A DNA stretch of 64,000 bases from DASQDN01 sp963844855 (GCA_963844855.1 CAWJQP010000045.1:248001-312000); one strand, 5' to 3'. Numbered from the stretch's first letter, positions 1-9,122 are shown. Translations and numbers: made by a program. Notes: generated by a model from the letters alone, not told the origin.

Positions 1-165
1 CCCCCAAGGCACATACTGCTACTGAAATCAACCCCATTTGCGCCGACTTTTGCAAGTCATTGACAGATCTCGAAAACTTATTTCTCCCTGCATTTTCAAC
101 AAAACCGCGTGAACATCCGGCGAAACCTACTTGCTCGCATGCCAAGCTGAAAACAGGAGAAACTC

Positions 166-768
166 ATGTCGCAAGCCGCCACAGCACGAATCAACGGAGC
201 CAAGTCGAACGGACCCATCACCGCCGAAGGAAAGGCCATATCCGCACAGAACAGCTTGAAGCACGGCCTCACCAGTAGCCGCGTCGTTCTCCCGCACGAA
301 TCGCAGGAAGCCTACGACAAACTCGAAGCCTCGCTCATCAACCGGTTCAAGCCCGCCGACGATCTCGAAAGCGAACTCGTCCAGGAAATGGCTGCTGCCC
401 GCTGGCGCCTCCGTCGCATCGAAGCCATGGAAGCGGCGCTCTTCAAGAAAGCCATCAAACAGCACGAGGAAGCCGGTACGGCAGACGCCCTCGACACCGC
501 CTATGTCGAGGTCGCCGAATCGAAGTCCTACCGCATGCTCGTCCGCCATGCGTCCCAACTCCGCCGGGCCTTTGAAAAGGCCTGGAAAGAACTTCAGCTC
601 ATTCAGGCAGACCGCAGAATCGACGAAGAAGGCGAATTACAAAACGAACCCAGCATGGACGACATAAGGCGCCAACTCGAGGCGGTAATGACCATGCCGC
701 CGCCGGGAAGCTTGGTTACAAGCGCTCAGCCCCGGGACGCCCGTTCTCCACAACAAAGCTGGCTCTAG
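166..768 (+). CDS. Hypothetical protein, Acidobacteria-type 'NGAKSNGP' family
   Basis: A 200-residue soluble protein with no signal peptide or membrane segment. It opens with a basic, Gly/Ser-rich stretch (NGAKSNGPITAEGKA, then NSLKHGLTS) followed by a long charged helical region (about residues 60-170) rich in Glu, Arg and Lys that may be coiled coil. Similar proteins with this opening are, from memory, frequent and multi-copy in Solibacter-like Acidobacteria, with no known function. The start is supported by AGGAG seven bases upstream of the ATG. The 3' end overlaps the convergent phosphatase gene by about 53 bp, so the two transcripts share complementary tails. Function not assigned. Confidence 0.75.
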   Translation: MSQAATARINGAKSNGPITAEGKAISAQNSLKHGLTSSRVVLPHESQEAYDKLEASLINRFKPADDLESELVQEMAAARWRLRRIEAMEAALFKKAIKQHEEAGTADALDTAYVEVAESKSYRMLVRHASQLRRAFEKAWKELQLIQADRRIDEEGELQNEPSMDDIRRQLEAVMTMPPPGSLVTSAQPRDARSPQQSWL

Positions 769-2257
769 TCTTTATGCTGCCGCCCGGTTTCTCAACAAAC
801 GCCATCACGCGGTAATCCGTCTGCCATCGATCCGGTGTCATGGAACACTTAACATATCCGCGCTGGTTGTTATACAAGCGCACATGCGGATTTTCCGGTA
901 AATAGGCCTCGACCAAAGGCTGAGTATCCGCGCCATCGCCGCCTGACGTAATCGAAGTCCCGACAAACTCCGTCCCGATCGTCGCCGATTTCGGATCGGA
1001 AAAATCGATCTTCAGGTCAGCCACCCAGTTCGAGTGAATGTCGCCCGTCAACACCACTGGGTTCGACGGCCTGCGTTCGTGCAGATATTTCAAAACGCGG
1101 TTGCGCGCCGCCTCGTACCCGCTCCACTGGTCCATCGCGAACATCTGGTCGGCCCCGGGCTTGCGGTCCACCTTGGCCATCATCACCTGTTGCGCAATGA
1201 TGTTCCACCGCGCATGGGACTTGCCCAACCCATCGAGGAACCACCGTTCCTGTTCTCGTCCGAGCAGTGTCGCCCCGTCTGCCAGCGCTTCCGGGCATTG
1301 TGGCTTGTTCCCGTCTCCGCACGGCTGGTCCGTTCGGTACTGCCGTGTATCGAGCACGGAAAACTCCGCGAGATTACCGAATCTCAGTCGCCGGTACAAC
1401 TGCATCGACGATCCCTTGGGCAATGAGGAGCGCCGCAGCGGCATGTGTTCGTAGTAGGCCTGATAAGCGTTAGCCCGCCGTTCAAGAAAGGCGTCGCGCG
1501 GAGCCCCGTCCTCGGACATCTCGGCCGCATAATTGTTTTCCAGTTCGTGGTCGTCCCAGGTCACGATCCATGGATACAACTGGTGCGCCTTCTGCAGGTC
1601 GGGGTCGGTCTTATACAAGGCGTGCCGGTTCCGGTAATCGTTCAACGATGTCGGTTCCGGCGAATTGTGATACCGCGGACGCCCCGGCCGTGCTGCGCCT
1701 TCATAGGTGTAATCCCCAAGGTGAACGATGAGTTGGATATCTTCTTCCACCATGTGTTTGTAGGCGGTGAAGAATCCGGCTTCATAGTGCTGGCAGGAAG
1801 CAAACGCGAAAGAAAGCTTGTCGAGCGGCTTCCGAGAGTCGGGAGCCGTGCGCGTCCGTCCGATCGGACTCTCATACGATCCAGCCTTGAAGCGATACCA
1901 ATACCAACGGTCCGCATCGAGCCCGCGTACTTCCGCATGAACCGCGTGCCCCAAGGTCGGCGCCGCAACCGCATGGCCCTTCTTGACGACCTTCTCCATC
2001 TGCTCGTCGCTCGCCACTTCCCACTCGACATCGACTCGCTGGGAAGGCATGCCGCCGCCATTCAGCGGATCGGGAGCCAGGCGCGTCCAGAGCACGACAC
2101 CATCATCGGTCGGGTCGCCTGAGGCGATCCCCAACGTAAACGGATTTGAAACAATGCTCGCCTGCCCAAAAGCAAAGAATGGGGAAGCAAACGTGAGGGA
2201 AAGATACTGGCTCGTTCTGGCCAGGAAGACACGTCGAGAAAGTTCTTCGTTGGGCAT
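716..2257 (-). CDS. phoD: PhoD-like alkaline phosphatase, Tat-exported
   Basis: Metallophosphoesterase of the PhoD family (513 aa), expected to hydrolyse phosphate mono- or diesters outside the cytoplasm. The N-terminus carries a twin-arginine motif (SRRVFLA, residues 7-13) followed by a hydrophobic stretch ending near FGQA, so export by Tat is likely. A PhoD N-terminal domain comes first (GIASGDPTDDGVVLWTRL, about 43-60). The catalytic domain shows SCQ (about 154-156), HLGDYTYE (about 179-186), WDDHE (about 234-238) and GDIHSNW near the C-terminus, the usual metal-ligand motifs. Length fits the family. Upstream lies the class II DAHP synthase on the same strand, separated by a strong palindrome, so it is probably transcribed separately. 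No phosphate-regulation box was recognised. Confidence 0.93.
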   Translation of the reverse strand: MPNEELSRRVFLARTSQYLSLTFASPFFAFGQASIVSNPFTLGIASGDPTDDGVVLWTRLAPDPLNGGGMPSQRVDVEWEVASDEQMEKVVKKGHAVAAPTLGHAVHAEVRGLDADRWYWYRFKAGSYESPIGRTRTAPDSRKPLDKLSFAFASCQHYEAGFFTAYKHMVEEDIQLIVHLGDYTYEGAARPGRPRYHNSPEPTSLNDYRNRHALYKTDPDLQKAHQLYPWIVTWDDHELENNYAAEMSEDGAPRDAFLERRANAYQAYYEHMPLRRSSLPKGSSMQLYRRLRFGNLAEFSVLDTRQYRTDQPCGDGNKPQCPEALADGATLLGREQERWFLDGLGKSHARWNIIAQQVMMAKVDRKPGADQMFAMDQWSGYEAARNRVLKYLHERRPSNPVVLTGDIHSNWVADLKIDFSDPKSATIGTEFVGTSITSGGDGADTQPLVEAYLPENPHVRLYNNQRGYVKCSMTPDRWQTDYRVMAFVEKPGGSIKTRASFVVENGRPGAERL

Positions 2258-2341
2258 TAACCCATACGATACCGCGACCGATTTTATGGACTGAGTGTAA
2301 TCCTGCTGTAATCCGATCGGCCAAGTGGTGCAGGCTTTCAG

Positions 2342-2372
2342 CCGGTGGTATCGATTTCATCGATACCACCGG
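2342..2372. terminator. Long perfect palindrome between DAHP synthase and phoD
   Basis: A 14-bp perfect inverted repeat (CCGGTGGTATCGAT and its complement) around a 3-base loop, followed at once by a second, overlapping hairpin (CCGGGC-GACA-GCCCGG, 2369-2384). Both sit within about 45 bases after the DAHP synthase stop codon on the minus strand, as expected for a terminator, but no clear T-run follows in either direction. It could also be a REP-like element or an RNA-stabilising hairpin. Confidence 0.55.
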
Positions 2373-2385
2373 GCGACAGCCCGGA

Positions 2386-3753
2386 CTAAACCGAGCGTAA
2401 TCGATGTGCAATCAGCATCGCGACTTCAAGCGCCTGCTCATAATTCAGCCGCGGATCGACATCGGACTTATACGCCCGAGCCAGGTCCGATTCCGTAATT
2501 CCCGAAGCGCCACCAATACATTCGGTCACGTCATCGCCCGACAACTCCAGATGCACGCCGCCGAGATACGTGCCCTCTGCGGCATGAACATCAAACGATG
2601 ACTCGAGCTCACTCAGAATATCCCCGAAGTGCCGTGTCTTAATGCCTGTACTCGTGGTCTTCGTGTTGCCATGCATCGGATCACAGCACCAAAGAACCTG
2701 GCGGCCCGACGCCTTTACCGCACGAATCAGCTTCGGTAGCCGCTCCTGAATCTTGTCGGCTCCAAAACGGTGAATCAACGTGACGCGCCCAGGTTCGCGG
2801 TCCGGATCGAGAATGTCCAGCACCCGCAGGCACGTATCCGGCTCGGCCACCTTCATCCCAATGGGATTGGCGAGTCCTCGAAAGAACTCGACGTGAGCGC
2901 CATCGGACGACGCCGTTCGAGCGCCGATCCATGGGAAATGCGTCGACAGGTTATACCAGCGCTCGCCTTCCCGGCGCGTGATGGCTTCTTCGTACGGGAG
3001 GTGCAGTCCTTCGTGGCTGGTGAACAGGTCCACTCGCTGCATCGCCTCCGCATGCACTCCGAGCACGTTTTCCATGAACCGCAGCGCGTGAGACACGCTG
3101 TCAAGAATCTGCGAATACTCGGTGGCCAACTCGGCTTTCTGAATGAAGCCGATGTTCCAATTTTCCGGGTGATGAAGATCGGCAAGACCGCCACGCACCA
3201 GCGCCCGCGTATAGTTGAGCGTCAGTGCCGCGCGTTCGTAGGCGCGCAGCATCAGCTCGGGATCGGGAATCCGGGAGCTTTCGTCAAAGGCTTTGCGGTT
3301 CACCAGATCGCCGCGATACGCCGGCAGCGTAGCTCCGCCGCGCGTCTCGTTGTCCGAAGATCGGGGTTTGGCGTATTGGCCCGCGAATCGGCCCACGCGA
3401 ATCACCGGCTTCTCTGAGCCGTGAACCAGGACCAGGCTCATCTGCAGCAGGATCTTGATCCGATTGATCACCGCCGGTCCCGTACAATCCACAAAGCTTT
3501 CAGCGCAATCACCGCCCTGAAGCAGAAAGCGGCGGCCCGCTGCCGCCTCAGCAAGTTGGCCCTTGAGCGATTCGATCTCCCATGACGTCACTAGGGGAGG
3601 CAGTTCCCCAAGCGCGCGCAATGCCGCTTGTAATTTGTCGTCAGACGGATAGCTTGGTTGTTGTGCTGCGGGTTTCGATCTCCAGGAATTTGGGGACCAG
3701 TCCCGCCCAAGCACAGGCCGCAGTGCATTGAGCATTAGTGCTGGATTGAGCAT
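2386..3753 (-). CDS. Class II 3-deoxy-7-phosphoheptulonate synthase (DAHP synthase)
   Basis: First enzyme of the shikimate pathway: condenses phosphoenolpyruvate and erythrose 4-phosphate. The 455-aa product belongs to the class II (plant/mycobacterial) family: WSPNSWRSKPAAQQP near the start, LQGGDCAESF (metal-ligand Cys), the conserved RVGRFAGQYAKPRS and RGGATLPAYRGD segments, and LWCCDPMHGNT in the C-terminal half. Two in-frame ATGs lie within the first seven codons, and a GTG sits at codon 14, just before the conserved GRDWSPNSW; none has a convincing Shine-Dalgarno, so the start is uncertain by up to 13 residues. It is divergent from the amidohydrolase gene. No Trp/Phe-type leader was found upstream. 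Confidence 0.93.
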   Translation of the reverse strand: MLNPALMLNALRPVLGRDWSPNSWRSKPAAQQPSYPSDDKLQAALRALGELPPLVTSWEIESLKGQLAEAAAGRRFLLQGGDCAESFVDCTGPAVINRIKILLQMSLVLVHGSEKPVIRVGRFAGQYAKPRSSDNETRGGATLPAYRGDLVNRKAFDESSRIPDPELMLRAYERAALTLNYTRALVRGGLADLHHPENWNIGFIQKAELATEYSQILDSVSHALRFMENVLGVHAEAMQRVDLFTSHEGLHLPYEEAITRREGERWYNLSTHFPWIGARTASSDGAHVEFFRGLANPIGMKVAEPDTCLRVLDILDPDREPGRVTLIHRFGADKIQERLPKLIRAVKASGRQVLWCCDPMHGNTKTTSTGIKTRHFGDILSELESSFDVHAAEGTYLGGVHLELSGDDVTECIGGASGITESDLARAYKSDVDPRLNYEQALEVAMLIAHRLRSV

Positions 3754-3804
3754 GCTTGAGGGCTAATACCCATGCTAACAAGCGCGAGCGGCTATCCTGT
3801 CGTT

Positions 3805-5100
3805 GTGAGGGTTTTCGCGTTACTCGTCTGTTGTCTTCCTGTCTTTTCTTCATCCATTACAATTCGCAACGTAAATGTCGTCGATGTCGAAACCGGCGAT
3901 GTCCGAAAGGGTGTGAACGTCGTCATCGATCGCGGGTACGTCACCTCGGTTGGCGTCGCGCCTAAACCGAAGTCGTCTATCGACGGCAAGGGGAGATATC
4001 TCATTCCCGGCCTCTGGGACATGCACGTCCACCTCTGGCCGCAGAAGCCGCCCTTCGGGACCTATGTTGCCAATGGCGTCTTAGGCGTCCGCGATATGGG
4101 CTCGAACTTCGCCCGAACCAAGGAATGGCGCGAGGGCGTGGAGGCTGCGCGCCGGATCGGCCCTCGTATTTATACGTCAGGCTCCCCGGTCGATGGTCCC
4201 GGCCTGGATGGCGAGAAGATGACGGTCGTCCGCGCGGGCTCGCCGGACGCGGCGCGCCGGGCCGTCGATGCAATCGACCGCCAAGGCGCGGATTTTGTCA
4301 ATGTATTGTCCTCGCTGTCACGCGACAGCTATTACGCCCTCGCCCAAAGAGCAAGAGTCATCCGAGCCGTTTTCGCCGGACACGTGCCCGATGCCGTTAC
4401 CGTCTCGCAGGCCCTCGACGCCCGTCAAAAGAGTATGGAGCACCTGTTCGGCATCGCGTTCGCCTGCTCCTCGGAGGAAGCCGAATTGAGGGACGCGCGT
4501 CTCCTGGCTATCGATGCCAAGGACGACGCGGCGTTGTCCCAAATCCGGCTGCGCAGCTACGATACATTCAGCGAGACGAAAGCGACCGACCTGTTCCGGC
4601 GAATGGCCCGTTTCGATCTGTGGCAGACACCGACACTGACGGTCCGCCGGCAGGTCGAGGCGGAGTATGAGTTCAACCAGCGTGTGGTCAAACTAATGCA
4701 GCGCTATGGTGTTGGACTCCTGGCCGGGACCGATTCCGGTGAACCGCAGGTCCTGCCTGGCTCTTCTTTGCACGATGAGTTGGAGGCTTTCGTCAAGGCA
4801 GGGCTGACCCCCGCCCAGGCGCTGCGGACCGCAACAATCAATCCCGCCCGTTACTTTGGAATCGAGTCACGGGCCGGGTCCATCGCTCCAGGTAAGCGCG
4901 CCGACCTCGTGCTCCTCGAGGCCAACCCGCTCGATGACATTCGCAACACACGCCGGATTGCGACCGTCATCGTGCGCGGACGTCTGCTCGATCGCAAAGA
5001 GCTCAACCGCGTCTCGAAGGATGTGGACGCAACCTGGCGGAGTAACGCTCCTTTCACGGAAGTGCCTCCCGCAGCGCCCCGAAAGCGCCGAAAACGATGA
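3805..5100 (+). CDS. Secreted metal-dependent amidohydrolase (imidazolonepropionase-like)
   Basis: Member of the amidohydrolase superfamily with the HxH metal motif in GLWDMHVHLWP, an LAGTDSG segment near residue 320 (active-site Asp) and the usual C-terminal beta-sandwich closing (IAPGKRADLVLLEANPLDDI). The preferred start is a GTG at 3805, giving a short signal peptide (VRVFALLVCCLPVFSSS); an upstream ATG at 3772 would add 11 residues and blur the signal. Exported amidohydrolases of this class are common in Acidobacteria, with substrates mostly unknown (peptides or amidated compounds). The stop overlaps the ATG of the aldehyde dehydrogenase (ATGA), so the two are translationally coupled. 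Confidence 0.85.
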   Translation: MRVFALLVCCLPVFSSSITIRNVNVVDVETGDVRKGVNVVIDRGYVTSVGVAPKPKSSIDGKGRYLIPGLWDMHVHLWPQKPPFGTYVANGVLGVRDMGSNFARTKEWREGVEAARRIGPRIYTSGSPVDGPGLDGEKMTVVRAGSPDAARRAVDAIDRQGADFVNVLSSLSRDSYYALAQRARVIRAVFAGHVPDAVTVSQALDARQKSMEHLFGIAFACSSEEAELRDARLLAIDAKDDAALSQIRLRSYDTFSETKATDLFRRMARFDLWQTPTLTVRRQVEAEYEFNQRVVKLMQRYGVGLLAGTDSGEPQVLPGSSLHDELEAFVKAGLTPAQALRTATINPARYFGIESRAGSIAPGKRADLVLLEANPLDDIRNTRRIATVIVRGRLLDRKELNRVSKDVDATWRSNAPFTEVPPAAPRKRRKR

Positions 5101-6608
5101 GAAACGAAGTTCTGCAAAGTCTCGGTATTCAGCCGGTGAATTCGGGCGCGTCCTACGGGCCGTGGATCGAAGCCCCTTCCGGGCAGCGGCTCACTTCCTA
5201 CGATCCGTCGGATGGATCCGCGATCGCCGACGTCCTGATGGCCGTCGAAGAGGACTACGACGAAGTCGTCCACAATGCGCAGCAGGCTTTTCTAAGGTGG
5301 CGTATGCTTCCGGCTCCGAAACGCGGCCTCATCGTCCGCGAGATTGGCGAGGAGTTGCGCCGCTTCAGGAACGAACTCGGCGCTCTGGTGTCGATCGAGA
5401 CTGGCAAGATCCTCCAGGAGGGCGTCGGCGAAGTACAGGAAATGATCGATGTCGCCGACTTCGCCGTCGGCCTTTCGCGGCAGCTTTACGGTCGAACCAT
5501 GCCGAGCGAACGTCCAATGCACCGGATGTACGAGCAATGGCACCCACTGGGCGTGGTGGGCGTCATCAGCGCCTTCAACTTTCCGGTCGCCGTCTGGTCG
5601 TGGAATGCCTTGATTGCGGCGGTATGCGGCGATTGCGTCGTCTGGAAGCCGTCTCCGGAAACGCCGCTGACCGCCATCGCAGTTCAGAAAATCTGCAATC
5701 GAGTGATGGAGCGCCACGGTTGGGAAGGCGTCTTCAACCTGACGGTCGGCGATGTTCCTTCCGTCGGCGAGCGGATGCTCTGCGATCGCCGCATCCCGCT
5801 CGTGAGCGCAACCGGGTCCTGCGGAATGGGACGTCGTGTCGCCGAAGTCGTGGGAAAGCGGCTCGGCCGGACACTTCTCGAATTGGGCGGAAATAACGGC
5901 GTGATCGTAATGCCCGACGCCGATCTCGACATGGTTGTCCGCGCCGTGCTGTTCGGCGCAGTCGGCACGGCGGGTCAGCGCTGCACCAGCATCCGCCGAC
6001 TATTCGTTCACGAATCCTTGATGGAGACACTCACCGATCGCCTCATCTCCGCCTACCGGCAGGTGAAAATCGGATCGCCTCTCGAACCGGACACCCTCGT
6101 CGGCCCGTTAATCAACCAGACTGCAGTTGAGCGGATGCAGGAGGCGCTTCGGTGGGCGGTCGAACAAGGCGGCGAAATCATCTGGGGCGGAAAGCCACTC
6201 GGAGGGTGTTTTGTCGAGCCGGCTCTCGTCCGTGCAAATACTGCAATGCCCTTACTAAAGTCTGAGGTCTTTGCGCCGATCCTTTATCTGGTACGCTTCG
6301 AACATATTGATGAAGCGATCGCCTGGCACAACGATGTGCCGCAGGGATTATCGTCGGCTATTTTTACGAGAAATCTAATATCCGCAGAGACATTCCTGAG
6401 TGCCCGCGGCAGTGATTGCGGTATAGCGAACGTCAACATCGGAACCAGCGGCGCTGAAATTGGCGGAGCGTTTGGTGGAGAGAAGGATACGGGTGGCGGC
6501 CGTGAGTCTGGGAGCGACGCATGGAAGGCTTATATGCGTAGGCAAACGGTCACAGTAAACTGGTCACAAGAACTTCCCTTGGCCCAAGGGATAGAGTTTC
6601 CTGTCTGA
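5097..6608 (+). CDS. Aldehyde dehydrogenase, antiquitin/ALDH7 type
   Basis: NAD-dependent aldehyde dehydrogenase (503 aa) of the ALDH7 group, whose members oxidise alpha-aminoadipate semialdehyde/piperideine-6-carboxylate in lysine breakdown. Visible motifs: GVVGVISAFNFPVAVWSWN, VVWKPSPETPLT, the catalytic Glu in LLELGGNNGV and the catalytic Cys in GTAGQRCTS, and the C-terminal IGTSGAEIGGAFGGEKDTGGGRESG typical of the group. It overlaps the amidohydrolase by 4 bp, suggesting that both act in one catabolic route. No other lysine-degradation gene is visible, so the substrate is inferred from the family only. The last 120 codons are slightly more A+T-rich than the rest. Confidence 0.92.
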   Translation: MRNEVLQSLGIQPVNSGASYGPWIEAPSGQRLTSYDPSDGSAIADVLMAVEEDYDEVVHNAQQAFLRWRMLPAPKRGLIVREIGEELRRFRNELGALVSIETGKILQEGVGEVQEMIDVADFAVGLSRQLYGRTMPSERPMHRMYEQWHPLGVVGVISAFNFPVAVWSWNALIAAVCGDCVVWKPSPETPLTAIAVQKICNRVMERHGWEGVFNLTVGDVPSVGERMLCDRRIPLVSATGSCGMGRRVAEVVGKRLGRTLLELGGNNGVIVMPDADLDMVVRAVLFGAVGTAGQRCTSIRRLFVHESLMETLTDRLISAYRQVKIGSPLEPDTLVGPLINQTAVERMQEALRWAVEQGGEIIWGGKPLGGCFVEPALVRANTAMPLLKSEVFAPILYLVRFEHIDEAIAWHNDVPQGLSSAIFTRNLISAETFLSARGSDCGIANVNIGTSGAEIGGAFGGEKDTGGGRESGSDAWKAYMRRQTVTVNWSQELPLAQGIEFPV

Positions 6609-6734
6609 GCATTTAACAGGCAGTCATCATTATTAGAAGTGCGTTTTCGTAGGCCCAAAAAGCTCAACTTAATTGTTTGTTTTTTGCGAGGAAAAAAATG
6701 CGAGTTGAAAAACGGTTTTTTGGGTTGTAGGTTC

Positions 6735-6763
6735 TTGACTCAAGGTTCCGGCGCCGGTATACT
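6735..6763 (+). promoter_or_regulatory. Sigma-70-type promoter of the T6SS operon
   Basis: TTGACT (6735-6740), a 17-bp spacer and TATACT (6758-6763): five of six matches to each consensus hexamer at ideal spacing. It is the only strong promoter I see in the 420-bp gap before tssB. A start point near 6770 would leave a 5' leader of about 260 nt. Confidence 0.72.
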
Positions 6764-7028
6764 CAACCCGTTCGGTAAAAGAGTCGCCGGTAGTACTTGA
6801 ACCTGTCGCTGAGCCCTCCGAAGAGAGAAGCCAGAGCAGAAACATTGAGGTATTCGCTGGACGCTTGAGGTGTGTACGGTCTCTACTCTATGGTGGCGCG
6901 CGAAGCTGAAAGCAGTACGATCGCAATGGCGGTCTGCGTACACCGCAACAGCCGGCTCCGCATTCTTTGCGGCATCCCGAAATCCATCCCCACAAATCCC
7001 CCGGTAAGAATAAGAAAAGGAACTATCT
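6764..7028 (+). other. Long 5' leader of the T6SS operon, no recognised element
   Basis: About 265 nt between the predicted start point and tssB. It contains no conserved gene. Two short ATG-initiated frames occur but neither looks coding. No riboswitch or binding site was recognised. AAGGA just before tssB is its ribosome-binding site. Confidence 0.4.
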
Positions 7029-7547
7029 ATGGCACGTAGCAACAGCACGCAGCATAAGCTGGATCGTGTTCGACCACCGCGCGTTCACGTCACTTACGAC
7101 GTCGAAGTAGGTGATGCGATCGAGATGAAGGAATTGCCCTTCGTTCTTGGCGTACTCGGCGACTTTACGGGTCAGCCGGAGCAGCCGCTGGCGCGGCTGC
7201 GGGAGCGCAAGTTCGTCGAGGTCAATCCCGACAATTTCGATCAGGTTCTCGAAGGCATGAAGCCGCACTTGAATTTCAGCGTCGAGAACAAGCTGAGTGA
7301 AGATCCGGAAGCGCCGCAGCTCAAAGTCGATCTCCACTTCAAGAGCCTCGAAGATTTCGATCCCGAAAACGTCGCCAAGCAGGTGAAGCCGATCCGCGAA
7401 CTGCTGGATCTTCGCACCAAGCTGTCCGACCTCCGCGGCAGCCTGCAGGGCAACGACAAGCTCGAAGAATTACTAATGGACGCCGTCAACAGCTCCGAAA
7501 AGCTTGAGAAGTTGAAGGGTGAAGTGAAGGGAGCTGGCAATGAGTGA
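7029..7547 (+). CDS. tssB: T6SS contractile sheath small subunit TssB (VipA/ImpB)
   Basis: 172-aa sheath protein that co-polymerises with TssC around the Hcp tube in the cytoplasm. It has the family's RPPRVHVTYDVEVGDAIEMKELPFVLGVLGDFTG opening, LRERKFVEVNPDNFDQVL, and a C-terminal helical region (DLRTKLSDLRGSLQGNDKLEELL). Length is standard. AAGGA lies upstream of the ATG. First gene of the operon, overlapping tssC by 8 bp. The N-terminal helix is the known docking site for TagJ in other systems, and tagJ is present three genes downstream. Confidence 0.96.
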   Translation: MARSNSTQHKLDRVRPPRVHVTYDVEVGDAIEMKELPFVLGVLGDFTGQPEQPLARLRERKFVEVNPDNFDQVLEGMKPHLNFSVENKLSEDPEAPQLKVDLHFKSLEDFDPENVAKQVKPIRELLDLRTKLSDLRGSLQGNDKLEELLMDAVNSSEKLEKLKGEVKGAGNE

Positions 7548-9024
7548 CGCGCAAAAAGCGGCTGCGGCATCAGCGACTCAAACTACAGAACTCGGTTTAC
7601 TCGATCAGATCGTAGAGCAGGGCCGCCTTGCTCGCGATCCCGCCTCGCGCGATCGCGGTAAGGACCTGGTCTCGAATTTCGTCAGCCAGGTCCTCGAAGG
7701 ATCGATGACCGTGTCGAAAGACGCGGAAGCGATGATCAATGCGCGCATCGCCCAAATCGACCACCTGATCTCGATCCAGTTGAATGAAGTCCTCCATCAT
7801 GAGGCGTTCCAGAAGCTCGAAGGCACCTGGCGCGGTCTGAAGTATCTGTTGAGCCAGAGTGAGACCGGCGAAGGCCTGAAGCTCAAGATTCTGAACGTCG
7901 GCAAGAAAGAGCTTCTTAAGGACTTGCAGCGTGCGCCGGAATTTGACCAGAGCGCGCTCTTTAAGAAGGTATACGAGGAAGAGTTCGGCGTCTTCGGTGG
8001 CGCTCCGTTCGGAGCTCTCATCGGCGACTACCATTTCGGAAAAGGGCCGGAGGACATCGAACTGATTGAGCGGATCTCGCAGGTTGCGGCGTCGGCACAC
8101 GCGCCGTTCCTGACGGGCGCTGATCCTCAATTCTTCAATCTCGACACTTATACCAGTCTCGACTCCCCCCGCGACCTCGGCAAGGTGTTCGACACCACCG
8201 AGTACGCCAAGTGGAAGTCCTTCCGCGCAAGTGAGGATTCCCGCTACGTAGGCTTGGCTCTGCCGCGCGTTCTGGCGCGCTTGCCGTATGGCAAGAACAC
8301 CGTCCCGGTAGAAGGCTTTGCCTACGAGGAGAACGTCGATGGCACGGATCACAGCAAGTATTGCTGGATGAATGCTGCTTGGGCGCTTGGCGCTCGCTTG
8401 ACGCAGGCGTTCTCACTGTACGGCTGGTGCGCGTCGATTCGTGGTGTGGAAGGCGGCGGTCTGGTTCAAGGCCTGCCTGTCCACAACTTCTATACCGATG
8501 AGGGTGATATTGCAATGAAGTGCCCGACGGAAGTTCCGATCACGGACCGTCGCGAGAAGGAGCTGGCGGATCTCGGATTCATTCCGCTCGTTCACTGCAA
8601 GGGCACTGATTATGCCGCGTTCTTCAGTGTGCAGTCCGCCCAGAAGCCGAAGGTTTATGATAAGGACGCCGCGAACGCAAATGCGCGGTTGTCGGCTCAG
8701 CTCCCCTACATCCTGGCCTGTTCTCGATTCGCCCATTATTTGAAGGCAATGATGAGAGACAAGGTTGGCAGCTTCATGTCTCGCGCTGATTGCGAGCAGT
8801 GGCTGAACCAATGGATCATCAACTACGTTTCGCCGGATGATCAGGCGTCGCCCGCGACGAAGGCTAGCAAGCCGTTGCGCGAAGCACGCATCGATGTAGT
8901 CGAAGTTCCCGGAAAGCCCGGTGTGTATCGCGCCGTCGCATTCCTGCGACCTCACTTCCAGTTGGACGAGCTGTCCGTGTCTCTGCGCCTGGTGGCTGAA
9001 CTTCCGCCGTCAACACGCGGCTAG
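7540..9024 (+). CDS. tssC: T6SS contractile sheath large subunit TssC (VipB/ImpC)
   Basis: 494-aa main sheath subunit. Conserved blocks are visible throughout: LEGTWRGLKYLL near residue 90, FGALIGDYHFGKGPEDIELI near 160, RASEDSRYVGLALPRVLARLPYG near 230, WMNAAWALGARLTQAFSLYGWC near 275, and a C-terminal tail ending LDELSVSLRLVAELPPS. Length is normal and the frame is intact. Overlaps tssB by 8 bp and is separated from hcp by about 98 bp containing a strong hairpin. Confidence 0.97.
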   Translation: MSDAQKAAAASATQTTELGLLDQIVEQGRLARDPASRDRGKDLVSNFVSQVLEGSMTVSKDAEAMINARIAQIDHLISIQLNEVLHHEAFQKLEGTWRGLKYLLSQSETGEGLKLKILNVGKKELLKDLQRAPEFDQSALFKKVYEEEFGVFGGAPFGALIGDYHFGKGPEDIELIERISQVAASAHAPFLTGADPQFFNLDTYTSLDSPRDLGKVFDTTEYAKWKSFRASEDSRYVGLALPRVLARLPYGKNTVPVEGFAYEENVDGTDHSKYCWMNAAWALGARLTQAFSLYGWCASIRGVEGGGLVQGLPVHNFYTDEGDIAMKCPTEVPITDRREKELADLGFIPLVHCKGTDYAAFFSVQSAQKPKVYDKDAANANARLSAQLPYILACSRFAHYLKAMMRDKVGSFMSRADCEQWLNQWIINYVSPDDQASPATKASKPLREARIDVVEVPGKPGVYRAVAFLRPHFQLDELSVSLRLVAELPPSTRG

Positions 9025-9052
9025 CCACGTTTCGTTCCACGCGTTACTTTTT

Positions 9053-9074
9053 GAGGGGCGGCGATCCGCCCCTC
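9053..9074 (+). terminator. Intercistronic hairpin between tssC and hcp
   Basis: Perfect 9-bp stem (GAGGGGCGG and complement) with a CGAT loop, 28 nt after the tssC stop and about 49 nt before hcp. It is flanked by T-rich sequence on the 5' side but has no clean T-run after it, so it is more likely a partial terminator or an RNA-stability/processing hairpin that sets sheath and Hcp levels apart. Confidence 0.55.
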
Positions 9075-9122
9075 ACTTATTCACAAATTTCAAGAACAAA
9101 ATAACAAGGAGAGTACACAACC

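Noticed and set aside
6698..6730. 10-codon frame after a GAGG-like site upstream of the T6SS promoter
   Set aside because: Too short and upstream of the predicted transcription start; no regulatory codon bias.
6890..7039. Short frame overlapping the tssB start (about 49 codons from ATG 6890)
   Set aside because: No ribosome-binding site, no recognisable composition, and it runs into tssB out of frame.
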